DNA of 64,000 nucleotides from contig NZ_VEBF01000001.1 of NCBI RefSeq assembly GCF_007676705.1, positions 1,612,001-1,676,000 on the forward strand. The letters are read 5' to 3'. Made by a program: the position numbers and the translations under genes. Under the pieces are notes generated by a model. The model did not search any database. It had not been told where the DNA came from and worked only from the letters and a program-made list of their open reading frames with translations. The stretch is from Paenibacillus xylanexedens. GTDB lineage: Bacteria; Bacillota; Bacilli; Paenibacillales; Paenibacillaceae. Of the stretch, positions 57,406-64,000 are shown one piece after another (positions within the stretch are counted from its first letter, which is position 1; each line of letters opens with the position of its first letter).

Positions 57406-58227
57406 TTACCCCTTCAGCGCGCCTGCGGCCATACCGCGGACAAGCTGTTTCAACCCGAAAATCAATAACAGTAAGGATGGTAGAATGACCATCGCTGTTC
57501 CGGCAAATACCAGATTCCACGCCGTGGATTCCTGGAACTCCAGCATCGAGATCCCGATCTGTGCGGTTCTCATTTCTGGTGTGTTCGTCACTAGCAGCGG
57601 CCAGAGATACGAATTGTACATACTTAAGAATGAATAGATTGCCAGTGTTCCAAGTGCCGGACGGGACAAAGGCATGACGTGCGATATAAAATAGCGGATA
57701 TGGCCACAACCGTCGATCTTCGCCGCCTCGAACAATTCCTTGGGCAGCTGCATGAAGAACTGTCTTAGCAGGAATGTACCAAACGCCGTTGCCAGAAACG
57801 GCACGGTAAGCCCCTGGTAACTATCCAGCCAGCCCCAGCTGCGAACCGTCAGGTAGTTGGGGATCATCGTCACTTCCCACGGAATCATCATCGTTGCGAC
57901 AAACATGCTGAAGATGAAGTTTTTGCCTTTGAACTGCATTTTCGCAAAAGCATAGGCTGCCATACTCGCTGTAATCAATTGACCAAGCGTCGTTAGGCCT
58001 GCGACAAGGAAGGTATTGCCGATAAATCGACCAATCGGAACAATATCGAATACTTCGCTAAAATTGGACAGATCGATTGAATCCGGAATGATATGCGGTG
58101 GATAAGCGCTCGCATCTTCCGGCGTCATGACGGCCATGAAAAAGGTGTACATCACCGGATACAACACAAGTGCTGCACAGATCGTCAGTAATACATATAA
58201 CAGTGTTTTGGTCCATGTCGCACTCAT
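57406..58227 (-). CDS. ABC sugar-type importer permease, UgpE-like
   Basis: A 273-residue inner-membrane permease with six transmembrane segments and the EAA loop ELFEAAKIDGCGHIRYFISH (about residues 187-206). The MalG/UgpE-like N-terminus reads LLYVLLTICAALVLYPVMYT. Its ATG overlaps the stop of the first permease gene (ATGA); an open frame nine codons further upstream lies within that gene. It should pair with the UgpA-like permease and UgpB-like receptor; the ATPase is encoded elsewhere, as is usual when MsmX/UgpC-type ATPases are shared. Confidence 0.92.
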   Translation of the reverse strand: MSATWTKTLLYVLLTICAALVLYPVMYTFFMAVMTPEDASAYPPHIIPDSIDLSNFSEVFDIVPIGRFIGNTFLVAGLTTLGQLITASMAAYAFAKMQFKGKNFIFSMFVATMMIPWEVTMIPNYLTVRSWGWLDSYQGLTVPFLATAFGTFLLRQFFMQLPKELFEAAKIDGCGHIRYFISHVMPLSRPALGTLAIYSFLSMYNSYLWPLLVTNTPEMRTAQIGISMLEFQESTAWNLVFAGTAMVILPSLLLLIFGLKQLVRGMAAGALKG

Positions 58228-59186
58228 TGGTAATGCACTTTCCTTTCTACCCATTTGAACTGGATCAGGGTCAGCAGCATAATCACCACGAACAGGATCA
58301 GTGCCTGTGCACTACCTGTACCAAAGCGGAAATTAACGAAGGCTTCCTGATAGATGGAATAGACGAAAACATTCGTACTATCCATTGGGCCACCCCGGGT
58401 TAGAATGTTGATCTGACCGAACGATTGAAAAGCGCCAATGATCGATACGACCGTAACAAAGAATAACGTTGGTGACAGGAGCGGCATTGAGATTTTACGA
58501 AACGTCAGTAATGGTCCTGCGCCATCAATCTTGGCACTCTCGTAGATCTCATCCGGGATGCCTGCCAGACCACTGGATAGAATAATGTAGTTGAATCCGA
58601 GGTTCATCCAGATCGTCATGATGGAGATCGAGATTAACGCCCAATCCGGGCTGGTAAGCCAAGGAATTGGATCAATACCTACTTTGCCAAGCAGATAATT
58701 CAGCATGCCCAAGGTCGGATGGAATAGAAACTTCCAGATCACCGCTGACGAACCGACGGATAACACCACGGGCAGAGAGAATACAAATTGGAACACACGC
58801 ATTCCCTTGAACCGGTTGTGAGTCAGTGCAGCCAGAATCAGAGCAGCCAGCATACCCGTAGGCACCGTAAACAGGACAAATAGTAACGTCACTTTCATCC
58901 CTTGCATAAACAGCCCTGATTGGAACACCGCCTTGAAATTATCCAGCCCCACGTAAGCCGCAATCTGTCCCGTCGGATCTGTGGAATGAAGACTCAGATA
59001 CACGGACTTAAACATCGGGTAAAACAGAAACACTGCAAACAAAAGCAGCGATGGTGCCAGGAAACCATAGGCCAGCATATTCTCCCGCATTCGCTGCACA
59101 CGCAGCGAGGCTGTACGACGCTCACTCGTACCTGATACGCGCCGTTTGGCGGCGGGCAAGCTGATCCGGTTATCAAGCTCACTCAT
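58224..59186 (-). CDS. ABC sugar-type importer permease, UgpA-like
   Basis: A 320-residue permease with a cytoplasmic basic N-terminus (about 35 residues) and six transmembrane segments. The EAA loop is EIYESAKIDGAGPLLTFRKI (about 222-241). AFLAPSLLLF-type first segment and the block YLSLHSTDPTG match UgpA/MalF2-type subunits. It is the first gene of the importer operon, with an AAGGGGGAAG ribosome binding site. Confidence 0.92.
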   Translation of the reverse strand: MSELDNRISLPAAKRRVSGTSERRTASLRVQRMRENMLAYGFLAPSLLLFAVFLFYPMFKSVYLSLHSTDPTGQIAAYVGLDNFKAVFQSGLFMQGMKVTLLFVLFTVPTGMLAALILAALTHNRFKGMRVFQFVFSLPVVLSVGSSAVIWKFLFHPTLGMLNYLLGKVGIDPIPWLTSPDWALISISIMTIWMNLGFNYIILSSGLAGIPDEIYESAKIDGAGPLLTFRKISMPLLSPTLFFVTVVSIIGAFQSFGQINILTRGGPMDSTNVFVYSIYQEAFVNFRFGTGSAQALILFVVIMLLTLIQFKWVERKVHYQ

Positions 59187-59529
59187 CGGATTTTCTTCCC
59201 CCTTGATTCACGCATTCAGTGTGTGTGAAATGCTGCATCAACTTCAGCACCACGTTATCTAGTGTAAGAGTCGAATGTCACAGCAAAATCTTTTCTGAAT
59301 CAACGTAACGTTAATCATGGACAAGGGGCTTTACGAAATCAGGGATCAACTCTACGCCGGAATTAGAATTAGATCTCACGACAAAAAACCACAAGAACTC
59401 CCCTGTTTGGAGATGTCCCTGCGGTTCGATGTGTAAATGGAATATGAACGTTTGTCTATTAATGAAAGTGACTCATTTTACAATAATCTGTAAATCTTCC
59501 AACCCCGGTTAAGCGATTAACCGTTCGAC
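59187..59529. other. 343-bp intergenic region between kimA and the importer operon
   Basis: It holds the kimA terminator (59382-59424) and must hold the importer promoter in the 190 bp next to the UgpA-like gene, but no convincing -35/-10 pair or known operator is visible there. Confidence 0.5.
59382..59424 (-). terminator. Probable kimA terminator
   Basis: On the minus strand an imperfect stem (CCGCAGGGACATCTCC with GGGGAGTTCTTGTGG) is followed by T6, about 105 bp after the kimA stop. Confidence 0.65.
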
Positions 59530-61353
59530 TTAACGATTAAGATGATATGGCACCGTGGTGACAATCACGTCTTTGTAATTGATCAGATAAGCCCGAATCA
59601 TGAAGCTGGTCTGGTTGTGCAGTACATTTTGCCACCAATGCTTGGTGATGAATTGCGGAATCAGAATGGTGATGTGATCGGTCTCGGCCGTTTTCCACTC
59701 TACGGTATCAATGAATTTCTTGAGCGGCCCCATAATACTGCGGTACCTCGATTTGATCACGACCAGACGGACCCCTGGGTTCCACTCCTCCCACTTCTGC
59801 TCCATCTTGCGTATGGCCTCATCATCGAAGCCAATGTAGAGTGCGACCACGTGATCCGACATCGTCTGGGCGTAACTGATCGTGTTCATGACGACCCGCG
59901 TAATGCCTGCAACAGGTATCACAATCGTATTACCTTTTTGCGCTGGCTTATCGACCTGAATATCAATCCGCAGCTCATCCGCAATGTTGCAATAGTGACG
60001 GTGAATACGCATGAACACATAGACAACGAGCGGCAAAAAGATAAAGATGACCCATGTCTGCGTGAACTTGGTGAAAATAAAGATCAGGGTTATCGATAGC
60101 GTAGTCAGCATACCGACTGTATTAACCAGCAGTTTCATCTGCCAGCCAGACGGCTTGACTTTGATCCAGCGAATCATCATGCCGAGCTGCGATAGCGTAA
60201 ATGGAATGAACACCCCTACCGCATAGAGCGGAATCAGGCTTTCGGTATTTCCTTTGAACCCAACCACCAGCAGCGCAGACATGACACTGAGAAAAATAAT
60301 ACCGTTCGAGAAGCCAAGCCGATCTCCTCGGACCATGAACATATGAGGCATATATTTGTCTTTGGCCATCATGAAGGACAACAGCGGGAAGGCAGAATAC
60401 GCCGTATTCGCTGCCAGGAACAGGATCAGTGCCGTCACACCCTGGATGATAAAATACATCCATCCTCTGCCAAATGTAGCTTCGGCAATCTGGGATATGA
60501 CCGTGGCATGGGGATCAGGCTTCACCCCATAACCGAAGGCCAGCAACGTGATGCCAATGAACATGGCTCCCAATATACAACCCATGAGCAGTAACGTACC
60601 TGCGGCATTTTTCTCGGCAGGCTGCTTGAAGTTCGGGATCGCGTTACTTACCGCTTCCACGCCAGTCAGAGCCGAACAGCCGGAGCTGAATGCTTTCAAC
60701 AGCAGAAACATACTCACATGGGATAGACTAGTTCCGAATTCAGGTGCAGCTGCTTCCATCCCCCCGGCAAGAAATTTGATTCCGCCCGAGATGATCAGAA
60801 CTGCAATCGAAAAGATAAACAGATAGATGGGGATCGCCAGCACAGACGCTGACTCCGTCACTCCCCGCAAATTCATAATCGTTAGAAACACAATCATAAT
60901 GAGTGCAATCACGACACTGTAGTCATGCAGCATTGGAAACGCCGACGTTATTGCATCCGTGCCTGCGGACGAACTTACGGCAACAGTCAGAATATAATCG
61001 ACGAGCAGAGATCCTCCGGCAATCAGACTGGAGGTGGTACCCAGATTATCCTTGGCTACGATATAAGCGCCGCCCCCTGTTGGATAAGCAAATATCGTCT
61101 GACGATAGGAAAAAATTAAAATGACGAGTAATCCCAGCACGGCGATGGAAATCGGAATAGAGTACCACAGGGCGGCGAATCCGGCCGCAACGAGCACCAG
61201 CAATATCTGTTCCGTACCGTAGGCAACGGACGATAGGGCATCCGAGGACAGGATGGCGAGCGCCTTCCATTTCCCCAATTTTTCTCCATCCAATTCAGCC
61301 GATTTCATGGGCTTGCCTATTAAGATTCTCTTCATTTTGCCAAGCATGATCAT
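59530..61353 (-). CDS. kimA: KimA-type potassium importer (APC superfamily)
   Basis: A 607-residue permease, the same length as B. subtilis KimA (YdaO), a high-affinity proton-coupled K+ importer. The opening MKRILIGKPMKSAELDGEKL followed by KALAILSSDALSSVAYGTEQ is the family signature. About twelve transmembrane segments fill residues 30-455, and a soluble C-terminal domain (about 460-607; IVIPVAGITRVVMNTISYAQ) follows, the part reported to bind c-di-AMP in KimA. The ATG at 61353 has GGAAGG upstream. In B. subtilis a c-di-AMP riboswitch precedes kimA; none is seen here. Confidence 0.92.
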   Translation of the reverse strand: MIMLGKMKRILIGKPMKSAELDGEKLGKWKALAILSSDALSSVAYGTEQILLVLVAAGFAALWYSIPISIAVLGLLVILIFSYRQTIFAYPTGGGAYIVAKDNLGTTSSLIAGGSLLVDYILTVAVSSSAGTDAITSAFPMLHDYSVVIALIMIVFLTIMNLRGVTESASVLAIPIYLFIFSIAVLIISGGIKFLAGGMEAAAPEFGTSLSHVSMFLLLKAFSSGCSALTGVEAVSNAIPNFKQPAEKNAAGTLLLMGCILGAMFIGITLLAFGYGVKPDPHATVISQIAEATFGRGWMYFIIQGVTALILFLAANTAYSAFPLLSFMMAKDKYMPHMFMVRGDRLGFSNGIIFLSVMSALLVVGFKGNTESLIPLYAVGVFIPFTLSQLGMMIRWIKVKPSGWQMKLLVNTVGMLTTLSITLIFIFTKFTQTWVIFIFLPLVVYVFMRIHRHYCNIADELRIDIQVDKPAQKGNTIVIPVAGITRVVMNTISYAQTMSDHVVALYIGFDDEAIRKMEQKWEEWNPGVRLVVIKSRYRSIMGPLKKFIDTVEWKTAETDHITILIPQFITKHWWQNVLHNQTSFMIRAYLINYKDVIVTTVPYHLNR

Positions 61354-61388
61354 AACTTCCTTCCGTCTCTCATCTGTGAAGCATTGTT

Positions 61389-61417
61389 ATTATGCAAAAT
61401 CGCAGAGCCATTGACAA
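61389..61417 (-). promoter_or_regulatory. kimA promoter
   Basis: On the minus strand TTGTCA (61412-61417), a 17-bp spacer and CATAAT (61389-61394) lie 35 bp upstream of the kimA start. The implied leader is only about 30 nt, too short for a riboswitch. Confidence 0.65.
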
Positions 61418-61540
61418 TACGTCATTTCACCCGAAATTCGCCAGCGCGTGATAATGCATTCTACGATTCAATAATCGATAACAAAGCCATTCTTGTTCAG
61501 CAATTTGAACTTTTTTGAACCAAAACGACGTTTGTTCGTC

Positions 61541-61587
61541 AAAAAAAAGGAAATGACCTTCGGTTCAATGAACCAAAGACCACTTCC
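61541..61587 (-). terminator. rhaD terminator
   Basis: On the minus strand GGAAGTGGTCTTTGGTTCA pairs with TGAACCGAAGGTCATTTCC and is followed by T8. Confidence 0.9.
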
Positions 61588-61625
61588 TTGATCTATGCGT
61601 TGACTGTATTGCAATAAAACATCCT

Positions 61626-62471
61626 TTAACTACCCAGAATGCCGGGACGAGGGGTAACGCCGAACGCTTGCGCCAGTGTAGTCAGCTGTTCATCCGTAAT
61701 TCTCTGCCGGATCTCGTGACCAGCAACCAGCATATACACTTGGGCTGCCTTCTCGATGGTTTCAATCAGACCAAATGCCTCGTCAATCGTTGTGCCCGTT
61801 CCGAAGATGCCATGTTGCGGCCAGATCACCGCGTGGTATTCTTTCATTTTCTCAGCCGTTTCGCGCCCAATCTTATTCGATCCAGGGATCATCCAAGGAA
61901 TAATGCCGATCCCATCCGGGAATACAACCACACACTCCGTGCACATCTGCCAGAGGGTCTTCGTGAATTTTGCTTCATCCAATTCGTGGATAAACGTCAT
62001 CGCCAGCACATGAGTCGCATGATTGTGCATAACAACACGGTGGTTCGGGTCCAATTTCAGACGTTCAATATGGCTCATGAAATGCGTAGGTAATTCACTT
62101 GTTGGATTCGCCCCCGACTCCAATCCCCAGAGCACTTCCAGCTCCTGACCATCTTGCGATACACGCAGCAACCCCAGGTTGCTTTCGGGATCAGCGAGTA
62201 CATTTTTGAAATATTTGCCCGATGCAGTCACGATAAAATACTTGCCTGCCAGCTCTTGCACCGAAAATGCCGGTTTGATCTTGCGAAGCACATGATGGAT
62301 ATCGATATATTGGGCTACTTCCTCTTCCTCCAGCAGATAGCTGACGTTACCACCATTGCGCTCATCCCAGCCATTTTTCCACATATGTTGAGTAATTTCA
62401 GCCATCTCACGGACAAATGGAATATGGAAACCGGCGGCCTGTGTTGTTTCGTTTGTAAGGGTCACGTTCAT
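61626..62471 (-). CDS. rhaD: L-rhamnulose-1-phosphate aldolase
   Basis: A 281-residue class II (zinc) aldolase splitting L-rhamnulose-1-phosphate into DHAP and L-lactaldehyde. It follows E. coli RhaD along its length: [33 protein letters not shown] block, [20 protein letters not shown], zinc histidines in MHNHATHV and [10 protein letters not shown], and [20 protein letters not shown]. The ATG at 62471 has AAGGAGA upstream. It stands alone: no rhaA, rhaB or rhaM follows in this direction within the window. Confidence 0.93.
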   Translation of the reverse strand: MNVTLTNETTQAAGFHIPFVREMAEITQHMWKNGWDERNGGNVSYLLEEEEVAQYIDIHHVLRKIKPAFSVQELAGKYFIVTASGKYFKNVLADPESNLGLLRVSQDGQELEVLWGLESGANPTSELPTHFMSHIERLKLDPNHRVVMHNHATHVLAMTFIHELDEAKFTKTLWQMCTECVVVFPDGIGIIPWMIPGSNKIGRETAEKMKEYHAVIWPQHGIFGTGTTIDEAFGLIETIEKAAQVYMLVAGHEIRQRITDEQLTTLAQAFGVTPRPGILGS

Positions 62472-62541
62472 GATCAATCTCTCCTTATATTGAAAATCAA
62501 ATGGCTTGCCACGTACATAGTAAGTTCTTTATTTCACATTC

Positions 62542-62620
62542 ATTATACCTTTGTTTATCTTTGATGATCAATAATAAACACAGATATATTCTTTTATTTA
62601 TTTTTGTTTAGTTTTGTTTA
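62542..62620 (-). promoter_or_regulatory. rhaD promoter with repeated TAAACAAA sites
   Basis: On the minus strand TTGATC (62566-62571), an 18-bp spacer and TATAAT (62542-62547) form the promoter. TAAACAAA occurs at 62550-62557 (inside the spacer), 62603-62610 and 62613-62620, the last two exactly 10 bp apart; an inverted ATAAACA lies near 62573. This pattern suggests a DeoR-type or other sugar regulator (inference). Confidence 0.55.
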
Positions 62621-62632
62621 TTTGAAAATAAA

Positions 62633-62665
62633 ACAAAAAAATACCCTACCGGCGCCCGGCAGGGT
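62633..62665 (-). terminator. Terminator of the GNAT gene
   Basis: On the minus strand ACCCTGCCGG, a GCG loop and CCGGTAGGGT are followed by ATTTTTTTG. The 150 bp between it and the GNAT stop hold nothing recognised. Confidence 0.85.
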
Positions 62666-62814
62666 CAGTCACACATCTATTTAACACGAGAAGGGGTTTA
62701 CAAGAATTATCATATCTCTGCTACCTTAATAGAAGCTGAAAGCGAAATAAAAAAAGCATGAAAACCAGGTTGATATACCGTAGACCACATTCTCATATAA
62801 ATGAATTCACTTCA

Positions 62815-63378
62815 TTAGGATAGCCTATGGCCTGTCCCTGTTCGAAGCATATTTACGGTTTTTTTCAGCACATAGGACGGATGCATTAATCCTGTCGGTT
62901 CATACTGTTCGTCACCTGTGTATTCGAATCCGAGCTTGATCAAGATGTGTCGTGACACTTCATTATCCGGATGATGCTCCGCAAACAGTGCCTTCGCCTT
63001 CATTTCATCAAAGGCATACGCAATCACCGCACGCGCTGCTTCCTGGGCATACCCTTTGCCCCAGTGATCCCGGGTTAGATGGAATCCCAGTTCATACATA
63101 TTCTTTTCTGAAGAATACGGACGCAGGCCACAACAGCCCACAAACACCTCGGACTCTTTCTCAAAAAGGGGCCAATATTGCACCCCCGCTTCCTTCTGTC
63201 TTTGAATCTCCTGTGTTAATCTCGCTTCTACTTCATCTTCGCTTAGAAATCCCTTGCTGCTAATCCACTTCGAAATCTCATGATCGCCCCACAGCGCAAA
63301 CGCCAGCGCACGATCCCCTTCGTTCCACGTCGCACATTCCAGCCGTTCGGTTTCAAATAAAATGGTTCTGTTCATCAT
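62815..63378 (-). CDS. GNAT-family N-acetyltransferase (RimJ/RimL type)
   Basis: A 187-residue acetyltransferase: ETERLECATWNEGDRALAFA opening, VGCCGLRPYSSEKNMYELGF core strand, and the acetyl-CoA loop HWGKGYAQEAARAVIAYAFD. It resembles the RimJ/RimL ribosomal-protein acetyltransferase branch, but such genes act on many small molecules and proteins, so the substrate is open. The ATG has AGGAGG 7-8 bp upstream. Confidence 0.9.
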   Translation of the reverse strand: MMNRTILFETERLECATWNEGDRALAFALWGDHEISKWISSKGFLSEDEVEARLTQEIQRQKEAGVQYWPLFEKESEVFVGCCGLRPYSSEKNMYELGFHLTRDHWGKGYAQEAARAVIAYAFDEMKAKALFAEHHPDNEVSRHILIKLGFEYTGDEQYEPTGLMHPSYVLKKTVNMLRTGTGHRLS

Positions 63379-63497
63379 CGACTAACCTCCTGTATGCCAA
63401 CACAAGTCTGCGTGCCGCCTATACCTTAAATTAATCGAATAACCATCACGGTAAACAAAGTTCATAATCTGTTCATGTTCATTCCTTCTAATGACAC

Positions 63498-64000
63498 TTA
63501 TAATTGCTTAGCCAATTTCTCAAATTGATTGATGTGAGGCTTGATCTCTTTTTCTACACTTTTTATAAAGGAACTAAACTGTTTGGGGTTATACTCATCT
63601 CCAACACCAACACTTTTATACACTTTTCCCTTCTGATATGTAAACGAGAATATATAACCATTCTTCAAATCATTCCAAATGTCTCCGGCATACCCCAAGA
63701 TTTTAAAACTCATTTTCGAATCTTTGTAAGCAAAATAATATGGCGGATCATATTCTCCATTTCGTATATCATAGCCTGCGATCCACTGATCTTTTGCAAA
63801 TGTCCCCGTTTGGATTCGTGATTCCAACATTTCTCCAGTCAACGCTATTTCATTAACCTGAAGTTTACCTTTACCATCCTTCTTGTCATTCTTCCAGTTC
63901 CCATCATACTTGGACTCTGTAATTCTGTCCTCACCGCGTGTTATAACTTTATAAACACCATGTCCTGAACGTTTGCCCTGTGTCCAGCTTCCTTTGTAAG
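63498..64000 (-). CDS. MORN-repeat protein, N-terminus cut by window end
   Basis: The frame runs open from the window edge to TAA at 63498 (at least 166 residues). Two MORN-type repeats are visible near the edge: YKGSWTQGKRSGHGVYKV and YDGNWKNDKKDGKGKLQV. A region without repeats follows (GTFAKDQWIAGYDIRNGEYD, ending FEKLAKQL). MORN repeats mediate membrane or protein binding; the C-terminal part looks like a small globular domain of unknown role. An internal TTG/ATG near 63842 is not the real start because the repeats continue upstream. Confidence 0.75.
   Translation of the reverse strand, partial: YKGSWTQGKRSGHGVYKVITRGEDRITESKYDGNWKNDKKDGKGKLQVNEIALTGEMLESRIQTGTFAKDQWIAGYDIRNGEYDPPYYFAYKDSKMSFKILGYAGDIWNDLKNGYIFSFTYQKGKVYKSVGVGDEYNPKQFSSFIKSVEKEIKPHINQFEKLAKQL

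Noticed and set aside
54171..59424. Shared AAAAAACCACAAGAAC string at 54174 and 59383 as a dispersed repeat
   Set aside because: Both are the ends of hairpin terminators; similarity stops after about 16 bp and is best explained by terminator structure.

Overview
The window looks like a chromosomal stretch of a Paenibacillus-type member of the Bacillales. Evidence: Bacillus-like gene order around alr-mazEF, tex-cmpA-sprT and tRNA genes, strong AGGAGG-type ribosome binding sites, frequent TTG/GTG starts, S-layer (SLH) proteins, an AraC regulator fused to a siderophore-binding domain, and a urease cluster lacking ureE. This assignment is an inference from gene content; no database search was possible. 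I see no prophage, complete insertion sequence or CRISPR array.

Layout. 1-4.8 kb: urease operon ureA(partial)-ureB-ureC-ureF-ureG-ureD, with a 160-bp MITE-like element between ureF and ureG. 4.8-10.7 kb: an XRE regulator, tRNA genes Leu-Lys-Glu, a DeoR regulator with a HAD phosphatase, an MgtC-like protein, a flavin-reductase-like protein with a divergent ArsR regulator, then tRNA genes Ser-Asn. 10.8-23.3 kb: a two-component system, sprT-like gene, small genes including cmpA, tex, a GH36 alpha-galactosidase, mazF-mazE-alr and a LolA-like lipoprotein. 23.5-31.8 kb: two serine beta-lactamase-like hydrolases (one carrying SLH domains), an SgrR-type regulator with a divergent MFS exporter, and an XRE regulator with a DUF3169-like membrane protein. 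31.9-34.8 kb: a translationally coupled pair, an HSP90 (HtpG) paralogue and a helical/TPR-like protein. 35.3-43.3 kb: an ABC exporter, an RpiR regulator, two Gfo/Idh/MocA dehydrogenases, a secreted beta-propeller-like protein and a Fur-box-controlled AraC regulator. 43.4-48.2 kb: glycine betaine uptake (GbsR-like regulator, OpuAA, and an OpuAB-OpuAC-OpuAC fusion). 48.5-55.4 kb: a 1718-residue surface nuclease/nucleotidase with SLH anchor, and an AT-rich segment with a stalk-domain protein. 55.6-59.2 kb: a UgpBAE-like ABC importer. 59.5-64 kb: KimA potassium importer, RhaD aldolase, a GNAT acetyltransferase and a MORN-repeat protein cut by the window end.

Most interesting: the HSP90-TPR coupled pair; the OpuA subunit carrying two tandem substrate-binding domains, with a perfect operator palindrome and a strong promoter upstream of its operon; the MITE in the urease operon and its truncated second copy 45 kb away; a two-hairpin interspersed repeat present twice; and an apparently split trnS-like tRNA cluster.
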